A stretch of 64,000 nt of DNA from Candidatus Villigracilaceae bacterium (GCA_026645935.1 JAPKMP010000005.1:124001-188000); one strand, 5' to 3'; counted from the stretch's first letter, positions 41,061 through 50,669 are shown. A program made the numbers and translations. The notes: a model not told the origin generated them from the sequence alone.

Positions 41061-42071
41061 TCAAATTCCGTGTCGTTTCCTGATCTCATTCAAACGCGGC
41101 TCGAAGTCCGGTTCCTTGTACGGAGACCTGTCATCCGCTTCATCCCTTAAGGGACGGTGCATCAGCGCGTCGAAGACTGCCGCCGCCCCGTTGGCGACGT
41201 TATGCGGGTCGTATCCGCCCTCCAGCACAAAGATGATCTTTCCGCCGCAGATTTCATCCGCCATTTGAACAAGCTTCCTCGAGACCTCATAAAACCCGCG
41301 CATCGATAACCCCAACGAAGTAATGGGATCGTTCCAATGCGAATCAAACCCTGCAGACACGAGCAACATTTCAGGTTTGAACGACTCAACCATCGGCTTA
41401 AAGATAAAGTCTGCGATTTGGGAAAAGGTTTCATCCCCCGCGTGAGGCGGGAGCGGTACGTTGACGAGTCGATTCCTGGCATCAGGCGCATCGTCCAGCC
41501 AGCCGGTGCCGGGGTAGATTCCCCACTGATGCGTGGAGATAAATCCCGCGCGGTCTTCGTTCAATAAACAGGCCTGAGTCCCGTTGCCGTGATGCGCGTC
41601 ATAGTCTATGACCATCACGCGTTTCATCCCTTTCGCCAGCAGGTCTTTTGCGGCAATGGCGATATTGCTGAAAATGCAAAAACCCATCGCACGATCCGGT
41701 TCGGCATGATGCCCTGGCGGGCGGACGACGGCAAATGCGTTGTTCGCATCGCCGTTCATCACAGCGCGGGAGCAGGTTAACACTCCGCCCGCGGCGAGCT
41801 TGGCGTCTTCATAAGAAGTTCGAGTCACGAAGGTTGGTGCATAATCGATGATGCCCGGTCCCTCCTTACAGACTTCATTTATCGCTTCGATCATCCGCGG
41901 TGGATGAACCAGAGTCAAGTCTTCTTCATTTGCCGAAACGGCTTCGATCTTTTGCGCGCCAAAAGTTGGGAGTAAAGACTCCAAGATCTCCAGCCTCGCC
42001 GGCTGTTCGGGATGATCCGGGAATTCATGCTCCCGCGAAGGGACGAATGTATACATCGTGGCCATGGACAA
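41061..42071 (-). CDS. Histone deacetylase-family (AcuC/acetylpolyamine amidohydrolase-like) protein
   Basis: VVRPPGHHAEPDRAMGFCIFSNIAIAA, VIDYDAHHGNGTQ, VSAGFDSHWNDP, FVLEGGYD. Confidence 0.9.
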   Translation of the reverse strand: MSMATMYTFVPSREHEFPDHPEQPARLEILESLLPTFGAQKIEAVSANEEDLTLVHPPRMIEAINEVCKEGPGIIDYAPTFVTRTSYEDAKLAAGGVLTCSRAVMNGDANNAFAVVRPPGHHAEPDRAMGFCIFSNIAIAAKDLLAKGMKRVMVIDYDAHHGNGTQACLLNEDRAGFISTHQWGIYPGTGWLDDAPDARNRLVNVPLPPHAGDETFSQIADFIFKPMVESFKPEMLLVSAGFDSHWNDPITSLGLSMRGFYEVSRKLVQMADEICGGKIIFVLEGGYDPHNVANGAAAVFDALMHRPLRDEADDRSPYKEPDFEPRLNEIRKRHGI

Positions 42072-42130
42072 ATTATAGCCCCCATATTGCTATTGCATAA
42101 ATCCCCAATACGAATCGATCTTTGATTCTT

Positions 42131-42188
42131 CAAAAGATACCGCCGCCTGCCAGCATGGGGGGGACATGCTGGGCAGAGCGGCGGATGA
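42131..42188 (-). terminator. Terminator-like GC-rich hairpin downstream of the NYN/OsmC genes
   Basis: Minus strand: CCGCCGCTCTGCCCAGCATG-TCCCCCC-CATGCTGGCAGGCGGCGG, then TATCTTTTG. Confidence 0.55.
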
Positions 42189-42295
42189 CACCAGAATACC
42201 AGTAAAAGGGAGGGCAGGTGTCGATGAAGATAATATACACCTTTTTTATCCGTATTGCAATAGAAAAACATGAGAAAAAGGTACTATCGGGTACG

Positions 42296-42760
42296 CTATC
42301 TCCCCTGCTTGAAGATTCTCAGCCACTCCTCCACTTCCTGTTTGGATAATTGCGCTTCCTCCTGGCTTGATTTTTGTCCGGTTGAGAGGGCGGCTCTTAA
42401 TTGATCGACAAACTCTTCAGATCGGATCGTCACTGCTTTGTTCGCCTTTACCATCGCCTGCACTTCGCGGTCGGAGGAGACCACAGACCAGTTCCCTGCC
42501 GCCTTGCCCATCGACTCCAACCGCCTGCAGATGGCGGAATCGGCCGTCAATCCCTGCCTTACGAAATGCGCCTTGATAATGCCGATTTTTCGCATCCCCG
42601 CCTGGCCGGCAGGCGCGCCGTCGAAATAAACCTCCACCGGATGGCGCGTGATCCGCACAAAGTCCTGCAAGAGGCGCACAAGTTCCAATTCATCGTCCGG
42701 TTCATCGAGGCGCAATCCAAGCTTGGGAATCAGGTTATGTCCGTCGATCAAGTAGGGCAT
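42296..42760 (-). CDS. NYN-domain (YacP-like) RNA-binding/nuclease-like protein
   Basis: YLIDGHNLIPKLGL…VVSSDREVQAMVKANKA. Confidence 0.7.
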   Translation of the reverse strand: MPYLIDGHNLIPKLGLRLDEPDDELELVRLLQDFVRITRHPVEVYFDGAPAGQAGMRKIGIIKAHFVRQGLTADSAICRRLESMGKAAGNWSVVSSDREVQAMVKANKAVTIRSEEFVDQLRAALSTGQKSSQEEAQLSKQEVEEWLRIFKQGR

Positions 42761-42817
42761 CCACGCATTGTACTTTAAAAAGCGGTTTTCACTTGCGAGG
42801 TGGCCGCCGTTCGCGGA

Positions 42818-43237
42818 CTATGTTGCTTCCACCACCTTGGTCATCACATCGAAGGTCGGCGGGTGCTCGAGCGTTTTCTTGACCTTACACAACTCCGCCG
42901 AACGGATCAGCGCCGCATGATACTGTTCGGGGAATGTGGGCGGGACCTGGATCTCCAATTCGATGTGATCCATCAGACCGGTCGCCGGGTTCGGGTGATG
43001 ATGCTGAATGATACGGATGCCCTCGGTGGGCAGGTTTCGCTGGCGACAAAACCCCAGCACATAAATGCCCGCGCAAGTGCCGATGGATGCCAGGAACAAC
43101 TCGAAGGGCATCGGCGCGGTGTCGTCGTTCGGCTGGTCGGTTTTTACCGTATGCCCGCGGAAGTGCGCGTCCACTTTTTGCCCGCCGGGGAAGTCAATGA
43201 TCATGTCCATATGGAACTCTCCAAATTTGATTTGCAT
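42818..43237 (-). CDS. OsmC-family protein
   Basis: PFELFLASIGTCAGIYVLGFCRQRNL; Cys pair typical of OsmC/Ohr. Confidence 0.8.
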   Translation of the reverse strand: MQIKFGEFHMDMIIDFPGGQKVDAHFRGHTVKTDQPNDDTAPMPFELFLASIGTCAGIYVLGFCRQRNLPTEGIRIIQHHHPNPATGLMDHIELEIQVPPTFPEQYHAALIRSAELCKVKKTLEHPPTFDVMTKVVEAT

Positions 43238-43410
43238 ATTTTGGACGCGTAATCCTTTCCCATGTTACGAACGTTCATCGTGGATTTGGAGTGACGTTTG
43301 TCATCATCCGGCAATTGCATCGGATTCAGTCCAGTTTCGTAGATTAACGCGTATAAACCTTGCCGATTCCAAAATCCGAATATAATGAAGTTGCCAAAAA
43401 GGAGAACATA

Positions 43411-43770
43411 ATGACCGAGAAAAAAGCCTCTGATATCATCGTCCCCCAGCAGGGCGGTGTGGTGCGTAATATTCTCAACCAGCTTAAACTCATCTTCAGG
43501 CTGATGGGAGATCGCCGGGTCAGTTTTCTTGCAAAACTGATTCCCGTCGGCACATTGATCTATCTCGTATCCCCCATTGACGCCGTATCCCTGCCAATTA
43601 TCGGTGTGGTGGACGACGCCGCTCTGCTCTGGCTAGGCTCCTATATCTTCACGGAACTCTGCCCGCCCGAAGTTGTGCTGGAACATATGAAGGCGCTGGC
43701 TGGAAACATGAAACCGAACGATGTCAACGACGACGTTGTGGACGGCGAGACGACTGAAGCAAAAGAATAA
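43411..43770 (+). CDS. DUF1232 membrane protein
   Basis: FLAKLIPVGTLIYLVSPIDAVSLPIIGVVDDAALL; AAAGGAGAAC upstream of ATG 43411. Confidence 0.75.
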   Translation: MTEKKASDIIVPQQGGVVRNILNQLKLIFRLMGDRRVSFLAKLIPVGTLIYLVSPIDAVSLPIIGVVDDAALLWLGSYIFTELCPPEVVLEHMKALAGNMKPNDVNDDVVDGETTEAKE

Positions 43771-43776
43771 AGACGA

Positions 43777-45003
43777 ATGAAAAGAATAATAATTCTATTA
43801 ATCCTCCCGTTGCTCGCCTGCAGATGGAATGCACTCTTTGTTGCGCAAACCAGTACTCCCTTCCCTGTTAGTACCGGCGATTCGATTCCACAAACCGAAA
43901 CCCTGCCTCAGCCGGTTACCAACACACCCCAAGCCAGCGAAACGCCGATCACGCAGGCAAACAGCTTCCCCGACTCGAGCGGATTTACCTGGATCCCCAT
44001 CCTCAGCGGGTTGGACCGCCCCGTGGATGTGCAATCTGCGTTCGACGGCTCAGGACGATTGTTCGTCATCGAGAAATACGGCGCCATCCGCATCTATAAA
44101 GACGGTCAACTCAAGCCCCAGCCCTTCTTGAACATCGACGATCGCGTCAATGACGAAGGAAACGAGATGGGTCTGCTTGGGTTGGCGTTTCATCCACAGT
44201 ACGAAAGCAACGGGCATTTCTACGTCAACTACACCGGCGCGGGTGGGCACACGCGCATTTCGCGCTTTCAAGCCAGCGGCGATACCGCCGACCCGGCCAG
44301 TGAACTGGTAATGATGGTAGTGGAACAGCCCTACCGGAATCATAACGGGGGTGCGCTCGCCTTCGGACCCGACGGCTTCCTCTACATAGGACTTGGCGAC
44401 GGCGGATCGGGCGGCGACCCGATGAAAAACGGGCAGAACAAGGGTTCTCTTTTGGGAAAAATCCTTCGCATCGATGTGAATAACGGCGACACGTATTCCA
44501 TCCCGGCTGATAACCCTTTCGGCAATGAGGTCTGGGCATACGGGCTTCGCAACCCCTGGCGCCTATCTTTCGACCGAGTCACGGGCGACCTGTGGATCGG
44601 CGATGTGGGACAGAACCAATATGAAGAGATAGATTATCTGCCGGCTGGTTCGCCTGGAGGCGCAAATTTCGGCTGGAGTCTGATGGAAGGCAACCATGGC
44701 TACGACACGATCGTCCCTCAACCCGGCTTGCTTCTCCCCGCCGCGGAATACAGCCACGACTTTGGTTGTTCCGTCACAGGCGGATATGTCTATCGCGGCT
44801 CGATGCCTGAGTGGTACGGTGTCTATGTCTACGGCGATTATTGCTCGGGAACGATCTGGGGGCTGATTCCAGTCGATGGGCAGTGGCAGTCACAAGTCTT
44901 GTTCGAGGCGGTGGCGACGATCACCTCCTTCGGTGAGGATGAATCCAGCGAGTTGTATTTCTCCAGCGATAACGGAAGTGTTTACATCCTTGCAAGGAAA
45001 TAA
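43777..45003 (+). CDS. PQQ-dependent sugar dehydrogenase-like lipoprotein
   Basis: GLLGLAFHPQYESNGHFYVNYT, GLGDGGSGGDPMKNGQN, AYGLRNPWRLSFDR, DLWIGDVGQNQYEEI. Confidence 0.88.
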   Translation: MKRIIILLILPLLACRWNALFVAQTSTPFPVSTGDSIPQTETLPQPVTNTPQASETPITQANSFPDSSGFTWIPILSGLDRPVDVQSAFDGSGRLFVIEKYGAIRIYKDGQLKPQPFLNIDDRVNDEGNEMGLLGLAFHPQYESNGHFYVNYTGAGGHTRISRFQASGDTADPASELVMMVVEQPYRNHNGGALAFGPDGFLYIGLGDGGSGGDPMKNGQNKGSLLGKILRIDVNNGDTYSIPADNPFGNEVWAYGLRNPWRLSFDRVTGDLWIGDVGQNQYEEIDYLPAGSPGGANFGWSLMEGNHGYDTIVPQPGLLLPAAEYSHDFGCSVTGGYVYRGSMPEWYGVYVYGDYCSGTIWGLIPVDGQWQSQVLFEAVATITSFGEDESSELYFSSDNGSVYILARK

Positions 45004-45048
45004 AGACATATCATATCCATAATAAGCGGTTTGTCATTCGAGTCTGTG

Positions 45049-45077
45049 ACGCCTGTCACTGGTAAGGCAGGCGTTTT
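45049..45077 (+). terminator. Possible terminator
   Basis: ACGCCTG…CAGGCGTTTT. Confidence 0.5.
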
Positions 45078-45112
45078 CCATTTAAACTGGGAGTGCAGAG
45101 TCAGGAGGCAGT

Positions 45113-45334
45113 ATGGCAAAGAAGGTTTGGCAGGTTGAAAAAACCAAATACTGCGAGCACGTGCAGGAAGTCATTGCCATCGAAGTCGAGGTTGTCTACC
45201 CGGCTGAGCATCTGCCTGAGCAAGCCCCGCGCATCCGTGCAAGGCGTTGTTCGAAAGCATTGGAGTGCAACTGCGTCGAACATCCCGCCTGTTCATTGAG
45301 CGGAACGAACCCTGACATTGATCCTGTTGAATAG
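45113..45334 (+). CDS. Small Cys-containing protein (73 aa)
   Basis: AGGAGG at about 45104 upstream of ATG 45113; MAKKVWQVEKTKYCEHVQEVIAIEVEVVYPAEHLPEQAPRIRARRCSKALECNCVEHPAC. Confidence 0.5.
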   Translation: MAKKVWQVEKTKYCEHVQEVIAIEVEVVYPAEHLPEQAPRIRARRCSKALECNCVEHPACSLSGTNPDIDPVE

Positions 45335-45423
45335 AACAGCAGTAAAACGCTGTTCATCCAAACTCTCTCTCCTCCCTCTGAGTTGGTCTAAAGGCTGCGC
45401 CGCGCACTGCGCGGCGTATGCCG

Positions 45424-46161
45424 TTAAAGCCCGCGCACAAAGTCCCGCACGCTTGCATCAGCGGGACCGTTTTTTACCTCTTTCGGCTTCCCAACCTGCT
45501 TCAATTCATGGTTGATGATGACAGCAACCCGATCGCCGAATTGAGACGCTTCTTTCAGGTTGTGGGTTACAAAAATGGTCGTGCGGTGATCATCGCCCAG
45601 GACGCGCGAAAGATCTTCGAGCAGTTTTTCGCGCGTCTGCGGGTCGACCGCGGAGAATGGCTCATCCATCAAAAGTAATTCGGGATCGAGGACGAACGCC
45701 CGCGCCAGGCTGACGCGCTGCGCCTCACCCCCGGAGAGTTGACCGGCTCTGCGGTCTAAAAGTTTTTCCACGCCCATGGCTTTTGCCCACCTATGGACTC
45801 GCTCGTGCCTTTCCTTTTTATCCACGCTGCGGAATTTCAGCCCCAGCGCAATATTCTCACGGACCGACAGATCCATCAGCAGCGGGTCTTGAAAAACGAA
45901 AGCGATTCGCCTGCGGTAGTCGAGGTCGCTCCATTCCCTTTGTGGTTTACCATGCAGGGAAATATCGCCCCTGGATGATTTGAGCAAGCGGGCCAACACC
46001 AGCAAAAATGTGCTTTTCCCCGCCCCGTTCGGACCCACCACAGCAAGCGTCTCGCCTTTGCGGATGTCGAGCGATTCGATCTTGAGCGCATCGCGCCCAT
46101 TGCGTTGGACGAGCAGATTTTTTATCGCAATCATTTGCGCGCCCCTTTTTGCTGGATCCAC
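45424..46161 (-). CDS. Molybdate/tungstate ABC transporter ATP-binding protein
   Basis: VVGPNGAGKSTFLLVLA, LSGGEAQRVSLARAFVLDPELLLMDEPFSAVD. Confidence 0.88.
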   Translation of the reverse strand: MDPAKRGAQMIAIKNLLVQRNGRDALKIESLDIRKGETLAVVGPNGAGKSTFLLVLARLLKSSRGDISLHGKPQREWSDLDYRRRIAFVFQDPLLMDLSVRENIALGLKFRSVDKKERHERVHRWAKAMGVEKLLDRRAGQLSGGEAQRVSLARAFVLDPELLLMDEPFSAVDPQTREKLLEDLSRVLGDDHRTTIFVTHNLKEASQFGDRVAVIINHELKQVGKPKEVKNGPADASVRDFVRGL

Positions 46162-46790
46162 GTCAATGCGAGATTGATGAGATAAGTGATGATCAGCAAC
46201 AACGCGCTGAGCGCGAGCGCTTGATCGAACTCACCCTTGGAGGTTTCGAGCACAATGGCAGTGGTCAGCACGCGCGTCTGCCCGCGGATGTTTCCGCCCA
46301 CCATCATGGACGCGCCCACTTCAGAGATGACCGAGCCGAAGCCTGCCATGAGCGCCGCCAATAACGGAAGCCGCGCTTCCCGCCATAAGTGTAAGATCAT
46401 TTGCGGACGCGAGGCGCCGAGTCCCAATAGTTGTTGCTGCAGACGCGGGTCGAGAGCTTCGAGCGCGGCGGCTGTGAGCCCCATCACCACAGGCGCGGAG
46501 ATGACCGTTTGCGCGATGACGATCGCCCAGGGTGTGTATATGAGGCGCAAATCCCCGAGCGGACCACTGCGCCAGAGAGTCATTGCCACGACCAAGCCAA
46601 CCACGACAGGCGGAAGCGCCATGCCTGTGTTTACGATGGTTAGCAACACTGAACGGCCTGGGAATCTTCCCAGGGCGAGCCAGGTTCCAAACGGGAGGCC
46701 TATGATAAGACTGATCGTTGTGGCAAGCAGTGAAACCTGTAAAGACAGGGTTGTGATTTCAAAGATTTCAGGATTGAAGGACATGATCAA
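46131..46790 (-). CDS. tupB: Tungstate-type ABC transporter permease (TupB-like)
   Basis: GLPFGTWLALGRFPGRSVLLTIVNTGMALPPVVVGLVVAM; EVGASMMVGGNIRGQTRVLTTAIVLETSKGEFDQALALS. Confidence 0.82.
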   Translation of the reverse strand: MIMSFNPEIFEITTLSLQVSLLATTISLIIGLPFGTWLALGRFPGRSVLLTIVNTGMALPPVVVGLVVAMTLWRSGPLGDLRLIYTPWAIVIAQTVISAPVVMGLTAAALEALDPRLQQQLLGLGASRPQMILHLWREARLPLLAALMAGFGSVISEVGASMMVGGNIRGQTRVLTTAIVLETSKGEFDQALALSALLLIITYLINLALTWIQQKGARK

Positions 46791-47617
46791 TAGTCACGCG
46801 TTTCTTCCTTATGGCTTTCCAATCTGCGTGTGAGGAGCAGAAGCAGGATCGAGACAATGACCAGAAGAGACGAGAGCGCAATGGCAATTCCCAAACTGCG
46901 TTCCAGGCCGAGGTAGATGGCGAGAGGCATGGTTTGAGTGACGCCTTCCAGATTTCCTGCAAAGAGGATCGTCGCTCCGAATTCGCCGATGGCGCGCGTC
47001 CATGTAAGGATGGATCCACTTAAGATCGCACGCCCGGAGAGCGGGATCATGATATGGCGAAAGACCTGCCAGTTGTTACTTCCCTCCACATATGCGGCTT
47101 CGAGGATCTGCGGGTCCACCTCAGCAAACCCGATTCGCGCAGAGCGGACGAATAATGGCGCAGAAACGAATGTTTGCGCAAGAATGACCGCCGTGGTCGT
47201 AAATGGAATGGTGATCCCAAGCATCCCGAACCATTCTCCGAACAATCCCTGCCTGCCAAAAGCGATCAACAGTGCAATGCCCGCCACCGAAGGCGGAAGG
47301 ACGACGGGCAAGTCGATCGCGAGTTCCAGGAGGGTTTTGTTTTTGAATTTTCCGCGCGCCAGAACGAAAGCCAGCGGAGTTCCAGTAATGACAGCGGTCA
47401 AGGTGCTGATCGAGCTGGTCAACAAACTCAACCGTAGTGCAGAGAGCGCCCTGGGTTCGGTCACAAAATGGAACATGCCGTCCATGCCGGCGCGCCAGAG
47501 AAGGGAAAAAACCGGCAATGCGAGCAGCACGATCAAAAGAAGACTTGGCGCCAGGAACAGCCATTCAGCGTACTTGAAAAAGGGGGTCGTTTTCCGCGGA
47601 GATGCCATGACACTCAC
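46787..47617 (-). CDS. modB: Molybdate-type ABC transporter permease (ModB-like)
   Basis: DLPVVLPPSVAGIALLIAFGRQGLFG; ILSGSILTWTRAIGEFGATILFAGNLEGVTQTMPLAIY. Confidence 0.85.
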   Translation of the reverse strand: MSVMASPRKTTPFFKYAEWLFLAPSLLLIVLLALPVFSLLWRAGMDGMFHFVTEPRALSALRLSLLTSSISTLTAVITGTPLAFVLARGKFKNKTLLELAIDLPVVLPPSVAGIALLIAFGRQGLFGEWFGMLGITIPFTTTAVILAQTFVSAPLFVRSARIGFAEVDPQILEAAYVEGSNNWQVFRHIMIPLSGRAILSGSILTWTRAIGEFGATILFAGNLEGVTQTMPLAIYLGLERSLGIAIALSSLLVIVSILLLLLTRRLESHKEETRDY

Positions 47618-47637
47618 ATGAAGTGAGTGGTTTTATA

Positions 47638-48450
47638 TCATGGATTCACCGGTGTAAAACCCCATCTTTCAAGAATGGTCTGCCCCTCGGGAGATAGCAC
47701 AAAGTCAATGAAAGCCTGCGCGGTTTCTGCATTGGTCGAGTTTGCCAGAGACGCGATGGGATATTCCGCGGTTACGTTGAAACCGGCAGGGATTTCGATG
47801 GCCTTTAATTCAGGCGCGGTCATGGCATCCGAGACATAGACGATGCTCGCATCCGCTTCGCCCAACTGAACCTTGGCCAATGCCTGCCTGATATTGTCTT
47901 CATTTGAAACGAGGTTCGCCAGGACCCGTCCGCTGAAATCGGCTCCGAACTGCTCGTTGAGATTCTCCAAAACTTGACGCGCATACTTCCCGGCAGGGAC
48001 TTCTTCTGCAGCAAGAACCAGTTTTATGCCAGGTTTGCCAAGGTCTTCAAGCGACACGATGTTTCCCGGGTTGTTCTGCGGCAGGGTGACCGCCAGTTGA
48101 TTGGTGAGAAAGATTTGCGAAACACCATCAGCGATCAACGACTGCGCGATCAGTGCATCCATCTCTTTAAGATTGGCAGAAGCGAAAATATCCGCCGGTG
48201 CGCCTTGTTCGATTTGAGTCCGCAGGTTTTGCGAGCCGCCGAAATTAAATGCGACAGTAACATTCGGATCGGCGGCTTCAAAGGCTGCTCCGATTTCCGT
48301 GAAGGCATCGGTCAGAGAGGCGGCAGCGTAGACGGTCAGTGTTCGGGGCTGAGACGCGGACTGGCATGCGCCAAACAACAAGGCAAGGAAGATAAACGGC
48401 AGAGATATCTTTTTCACAGGTTTGATTATACAGAAACGGGGACGATTCAC
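47638..48450 (-). CDS. modA: Molybdate ABC transporter substrate-binding protein (ModA)
   Basis: LTVYAAASLTDAFTEIGAAFEAADPNVTVAFNFGGSQNLRTQIEQGAPADIFASAN. GTG 48417 is an alternative start. Confidence 0.9.
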   Translation of the reverse strand: MNRPRFCIIKPVKKISLPFIFLALLFGACQSASQPRTLTVYAAASLTDAFTEIGAAFEAADPNVTVAFNFGGSQNLRTQIEQGAPADIFASANLKEMDALIAQSLIADGVSQIFLTNQLAVTLPQNNPGNIVSLEDLGKPGIKLVLAAEEVPAGKYARQVLENLNEQFGADFSGRVLANLVSNEDNIRQALAKVQLGEADASIVYVSDAMTAPELKAIEIPAGFNVTAEYPIASLANSTNAETAQAFIDFVLSPEGQTILERWGFTPVNP

Positions 48451-48470
48451 ATGAACCGTCCCTGCGAATC

Positions 48471-49403
48471 CTAACTATCGAGACCGAGTTCGGCGGGGTC
48501 GCGCCCGGCATCGGGAAAGAAGAGCGGCGCGCCATATTTGTCCACGCCGAATTGACCGATCACTTCCTGCGTGGCGGCGTCCACCATGAAGTTGGCGAAA
48601 GCAAGGCCACCCTCGTAGTTGATCTGGTCAGACTTATCCGGGTTGACGGTAATGACGTGATAGACGTTCAACAAACCGGTTTCGCCTTCCACCAGGATCT
48701 CAAGCTGATAATTATCTTTATTGGCAAGGTAGGTGGCGCGGTCGGTGAGGATGTAGGCTTCCTTTTCAGAGGCGACGATCATCGAAGCGCCCATGCCCTG
48801 ACCGGTTTCTGTGTACCATGCCTGTCCTGCAGGTTCGAGACCGGCGGCTTTCCAGAGCGCAAGTTCCTTCTTGTGCGTGCCGGAGTCATCGCCGCGGGTG
48901 ATGAACGGAGCACCTGCATTGAAGATCGCGGTGAAGGCTTCAGCAGCCGTTGCCATACCTTTGATGCCAGCCGGGTCTGAAGCAGGACCCACGATCACAA
49001 AGTCATTGTGCATGACGAGGAAACGATCTGTTCCGTGACCGGCTTCCATGAACGCGACCTCGGAAGCAGGCGCGTGGACGAGCAATACATCGGCATTGCC
49101 TTCTTCGCCCATTTTCATCGCTTCACCAGAGCCGACGGCAATGGTTTGCACGGTATAGCCGCTCTGTTCTTCGAACATCGGCACAAGAATATCGAGCAAG
49201 CCAGAATCCTGTGTGGAGGTGGTAGTGGCGAGGATGATGTTTGGGTTGGCGGGGGCGGCGGCTTCTGTCGGAACTTCGGCGGCTGGTGCTTCGGTAGCAG
49301 GAGCTTCTGTCGGCGCTTCGGTGGCAGGCGCGCCGCATGCAGCCAGCAAAACAGCGAGAGCGAGCAATAGAGACAAAAGAGCCTTGCGTGTTGGGTGTTT
49401 CAT
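48471..49403 (-). CDS. tupA: Tungstate-type substrate-binding protein (TupA)
   Basis: IILATTTSTQDSGLLDILVPMFEEQSGYTVQTIAVGSGEAMKMGEEGNADVLLVHAP; FITRGDDSGTHKKELALW. Start at MKHPTRKALL with AAGGAAA upstream. Confidence 0.9.
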   Translation of the reverse strand: MKHPTRKALLSLLLALAVLLAACGAPATEAPTEAPATEAPAAEVPTEAAAPANPNIILATTTSTQDSGLLDILVPMFEEQSGYTVQTIAVGSGEAMKMGEEGNADVLLVHAPASEVAFMEAGHGTDRFLVMHNDFVIVGPASDPAGIKGMATAAEAFTAIFNAGAPFITRGDDSGTHKKELALWKAAGLEPAGQAWYTETGQGMGASMIVASEKEAYILTDRATYLANKDNYQLEILVEGETGLLNVYHVITVNPDKSDQINYEGGLAFANFMVDAATQEVIGQFGVDKYGAPLFFPDAGRDPAELGLDS

Positions 49404-49437
49404 TTGTTTTTCCTTTCGAGGATAAGATTTCATAAAA

Positions 49438-49459
49438 CAATTAAGGAAATCCTTAATTG
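49438..49459. promoter_or_regulatory. Palindromic candidate operator upstream of tupA
   Basis: CAATTAAGGA-AA-TCCTTAATTG, 10-bp perfect arms. Confidence 0.6.
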
Positions 49460-49477
49460 AAAATGTAAAATAAAAAA

Positions 49478-50452
49478 TTAGACCGGCACCACTTCCCCGC
49501 TGTGGCGGGAGTCATAGCCTGTCAATGACGACAGCAATGCGCGAAAGTCAGCGGTCTGGATGTAATCGAATAGCGGATTGAGATTCCTTTCCTGTTCACG
49601 CGGCAGGACGAGATCGTAACGTTCCTCAAAGAGCGGGATAAAGTCCAATTCTTTCTGATGAGCCGCCGCCTGCAAACCGAGAGATACATCCGCCTTGTTT
49701 TGGGAAATCAAATTTGCCGCCTCACTATGTGTTTTGACCTGGTTCTCGTACCCGGATATTTTCTCCACTGGGATTCTTAGCCTGCGCAATTCAGCATCCA
49801 GCCACAGGCGGGTCCCCGATCCGCGATTGCGATTCACAAAACGGACATTCGGTTTGGCGATATCCGTTACCCTTTTGATGCCTTTGGGATTTCCGCCTGC
49901 CAGCATCAACCCTTGCACGCGGTACGCAAGCGTGATGACTTCCACGTCGCGGTCTGGAAAGAGATGTTTTACAAAAGGCGTGTTGTATTCGCCGCTTTCA
50001 TCCAGCAAATGCGAGCCGCTGATCTGGCATAGCCCCTGCCGTAAATTAACCAACCCATCCAGCGAGCCGACGGGCAGGCTCAGCAGGTTGAAATGTTTGG
50101 TGAGATGGTCGGTCACATTCTCAAGCGCAATATCATGGCTGCCGGAAAAGATGAGCGAGAGTTTTCGGCTCTTGGGCAGAACGATCTCCTGTAGTAGCAA
50201 TGCATCTGCCTTTGCCCGGTAGAACTTCTCCGTTACCTTGCCTGTCTTGCGGATCTCGCTAATCTCGATCAGCCCGGCAGACTCAAGCGCAAGGATGTGA
50301 TGACGCACCCAGGCGGGCGACTGTTTCAAGGTCCGCGCAAGAAGCGTGAGCGTGGCAGGAGCCGCCATTAACAGCCGCAGGATATCCATGCGGCGCGAAT
50401 CCGCAAGCAGCTTTATCTTGTCGAACGAGTTGATGGGGCTGACGGTTTTCAT
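49478..50452 (-). CDS. HTH regulator with periplasmic-binding-protein-like C-terminal domain (Mo/W locus regulator candidate)
   Basis: N-terminal HTH KIKLLADSRRMDILRLLMAAPATLTLLARTLKQSPAWVRHHILALESAGLIEI; C-terminal VRFVNRNRGSGTRLWLDAELRRL, SEAANLISQNKADVSLGLQAAA. Confidence 0.8.
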   Translation of the reverse strand: MKTVSPINSFDKIKLLADSRRMDILRLLMAAPATLTLLARTLKQSPAWVRHHILALESAGLIEISEIRKTGKVTEKFYRAKADALLLQEIVLPKSRKLSLIFSGSHDIALENVTDHLTKHFNLLSLPVGSLDGLVNLRQGLCQISGSHLLDESGEYNTPFVKHLFPDRDVEVITLAYRVQGLMLAGGNPKGIKRVTDIAKPNVRFVNRNRGSGTRLWLDAELRRLRIPVEKISGYENQVKTHSEAANLISQNKADVSLGLQAAAHQKELDFIPLFEERYDLVLPREQERNLNPLFDYIQTADFRALLSSLTGYDSRHSGEVVPV

Positions 50453-50461
50453 CTATACAGG

Positions 50462-50475
50462 TAAGGGAAATCTTA
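50462..50475. promoter_or_regulatory. Second candidate operator upstream of the regulator gene
   Basis: TAAGGGAAATCTTA, sharing TAAG-N6-CTTA with the tupA palindrome. Confidence 0.45.
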
Positions 50476-50523
50476 GCCGTGAGTCTACCGGTTAAAGGAA
50501 TGTGAGTCAAGCATGATTTTTAT

Positions 50524-50553
50524 TTGACATTTATCTTCCCTCCGTGTTATAAA
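50524..50553 (+). promoter_or_regulatory. Sigma70-type promoter for the SAM-I riboswitch transcript
   Basis: TTGACA (50524-50529), 18-bp spacer, TATAAA (50548-50553). Confidence 0.7.
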
Positions 50554-50573
50554 ACGCAGACAAGAAACGGATA

Positions 50574-50669
50574 GACTCATCCAGAGAGGCTGAGGGACCG
50601 ACCCGATGAAGCCTCGGCAACCGTTCAAGCGGTGCCAATTTCGGCAGACAACTGTCTGGGAGATGAGAG
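50574..50669 (+). ncRNA. SAM-I (S-box) riboswitch aptamer
   Basis: CTCATCCAGAGAGGCTGAGGGACCGACCCGATGAAGCCTCGGCAACCGTTCAAGCGGTGCCAATTTCGGCAGACAACTGTCTGGGAGATGAG; P1 CTCATC/GATGAG closes. Confidence 0.95.

Noticed and set aside
45395-45424. GCCGCGCACTGCGCGGC hairpin after the Mo/W ATPase gene as a terminator
   Set aside because: Short palindrome without a T-tract in the minus-strand orientation.
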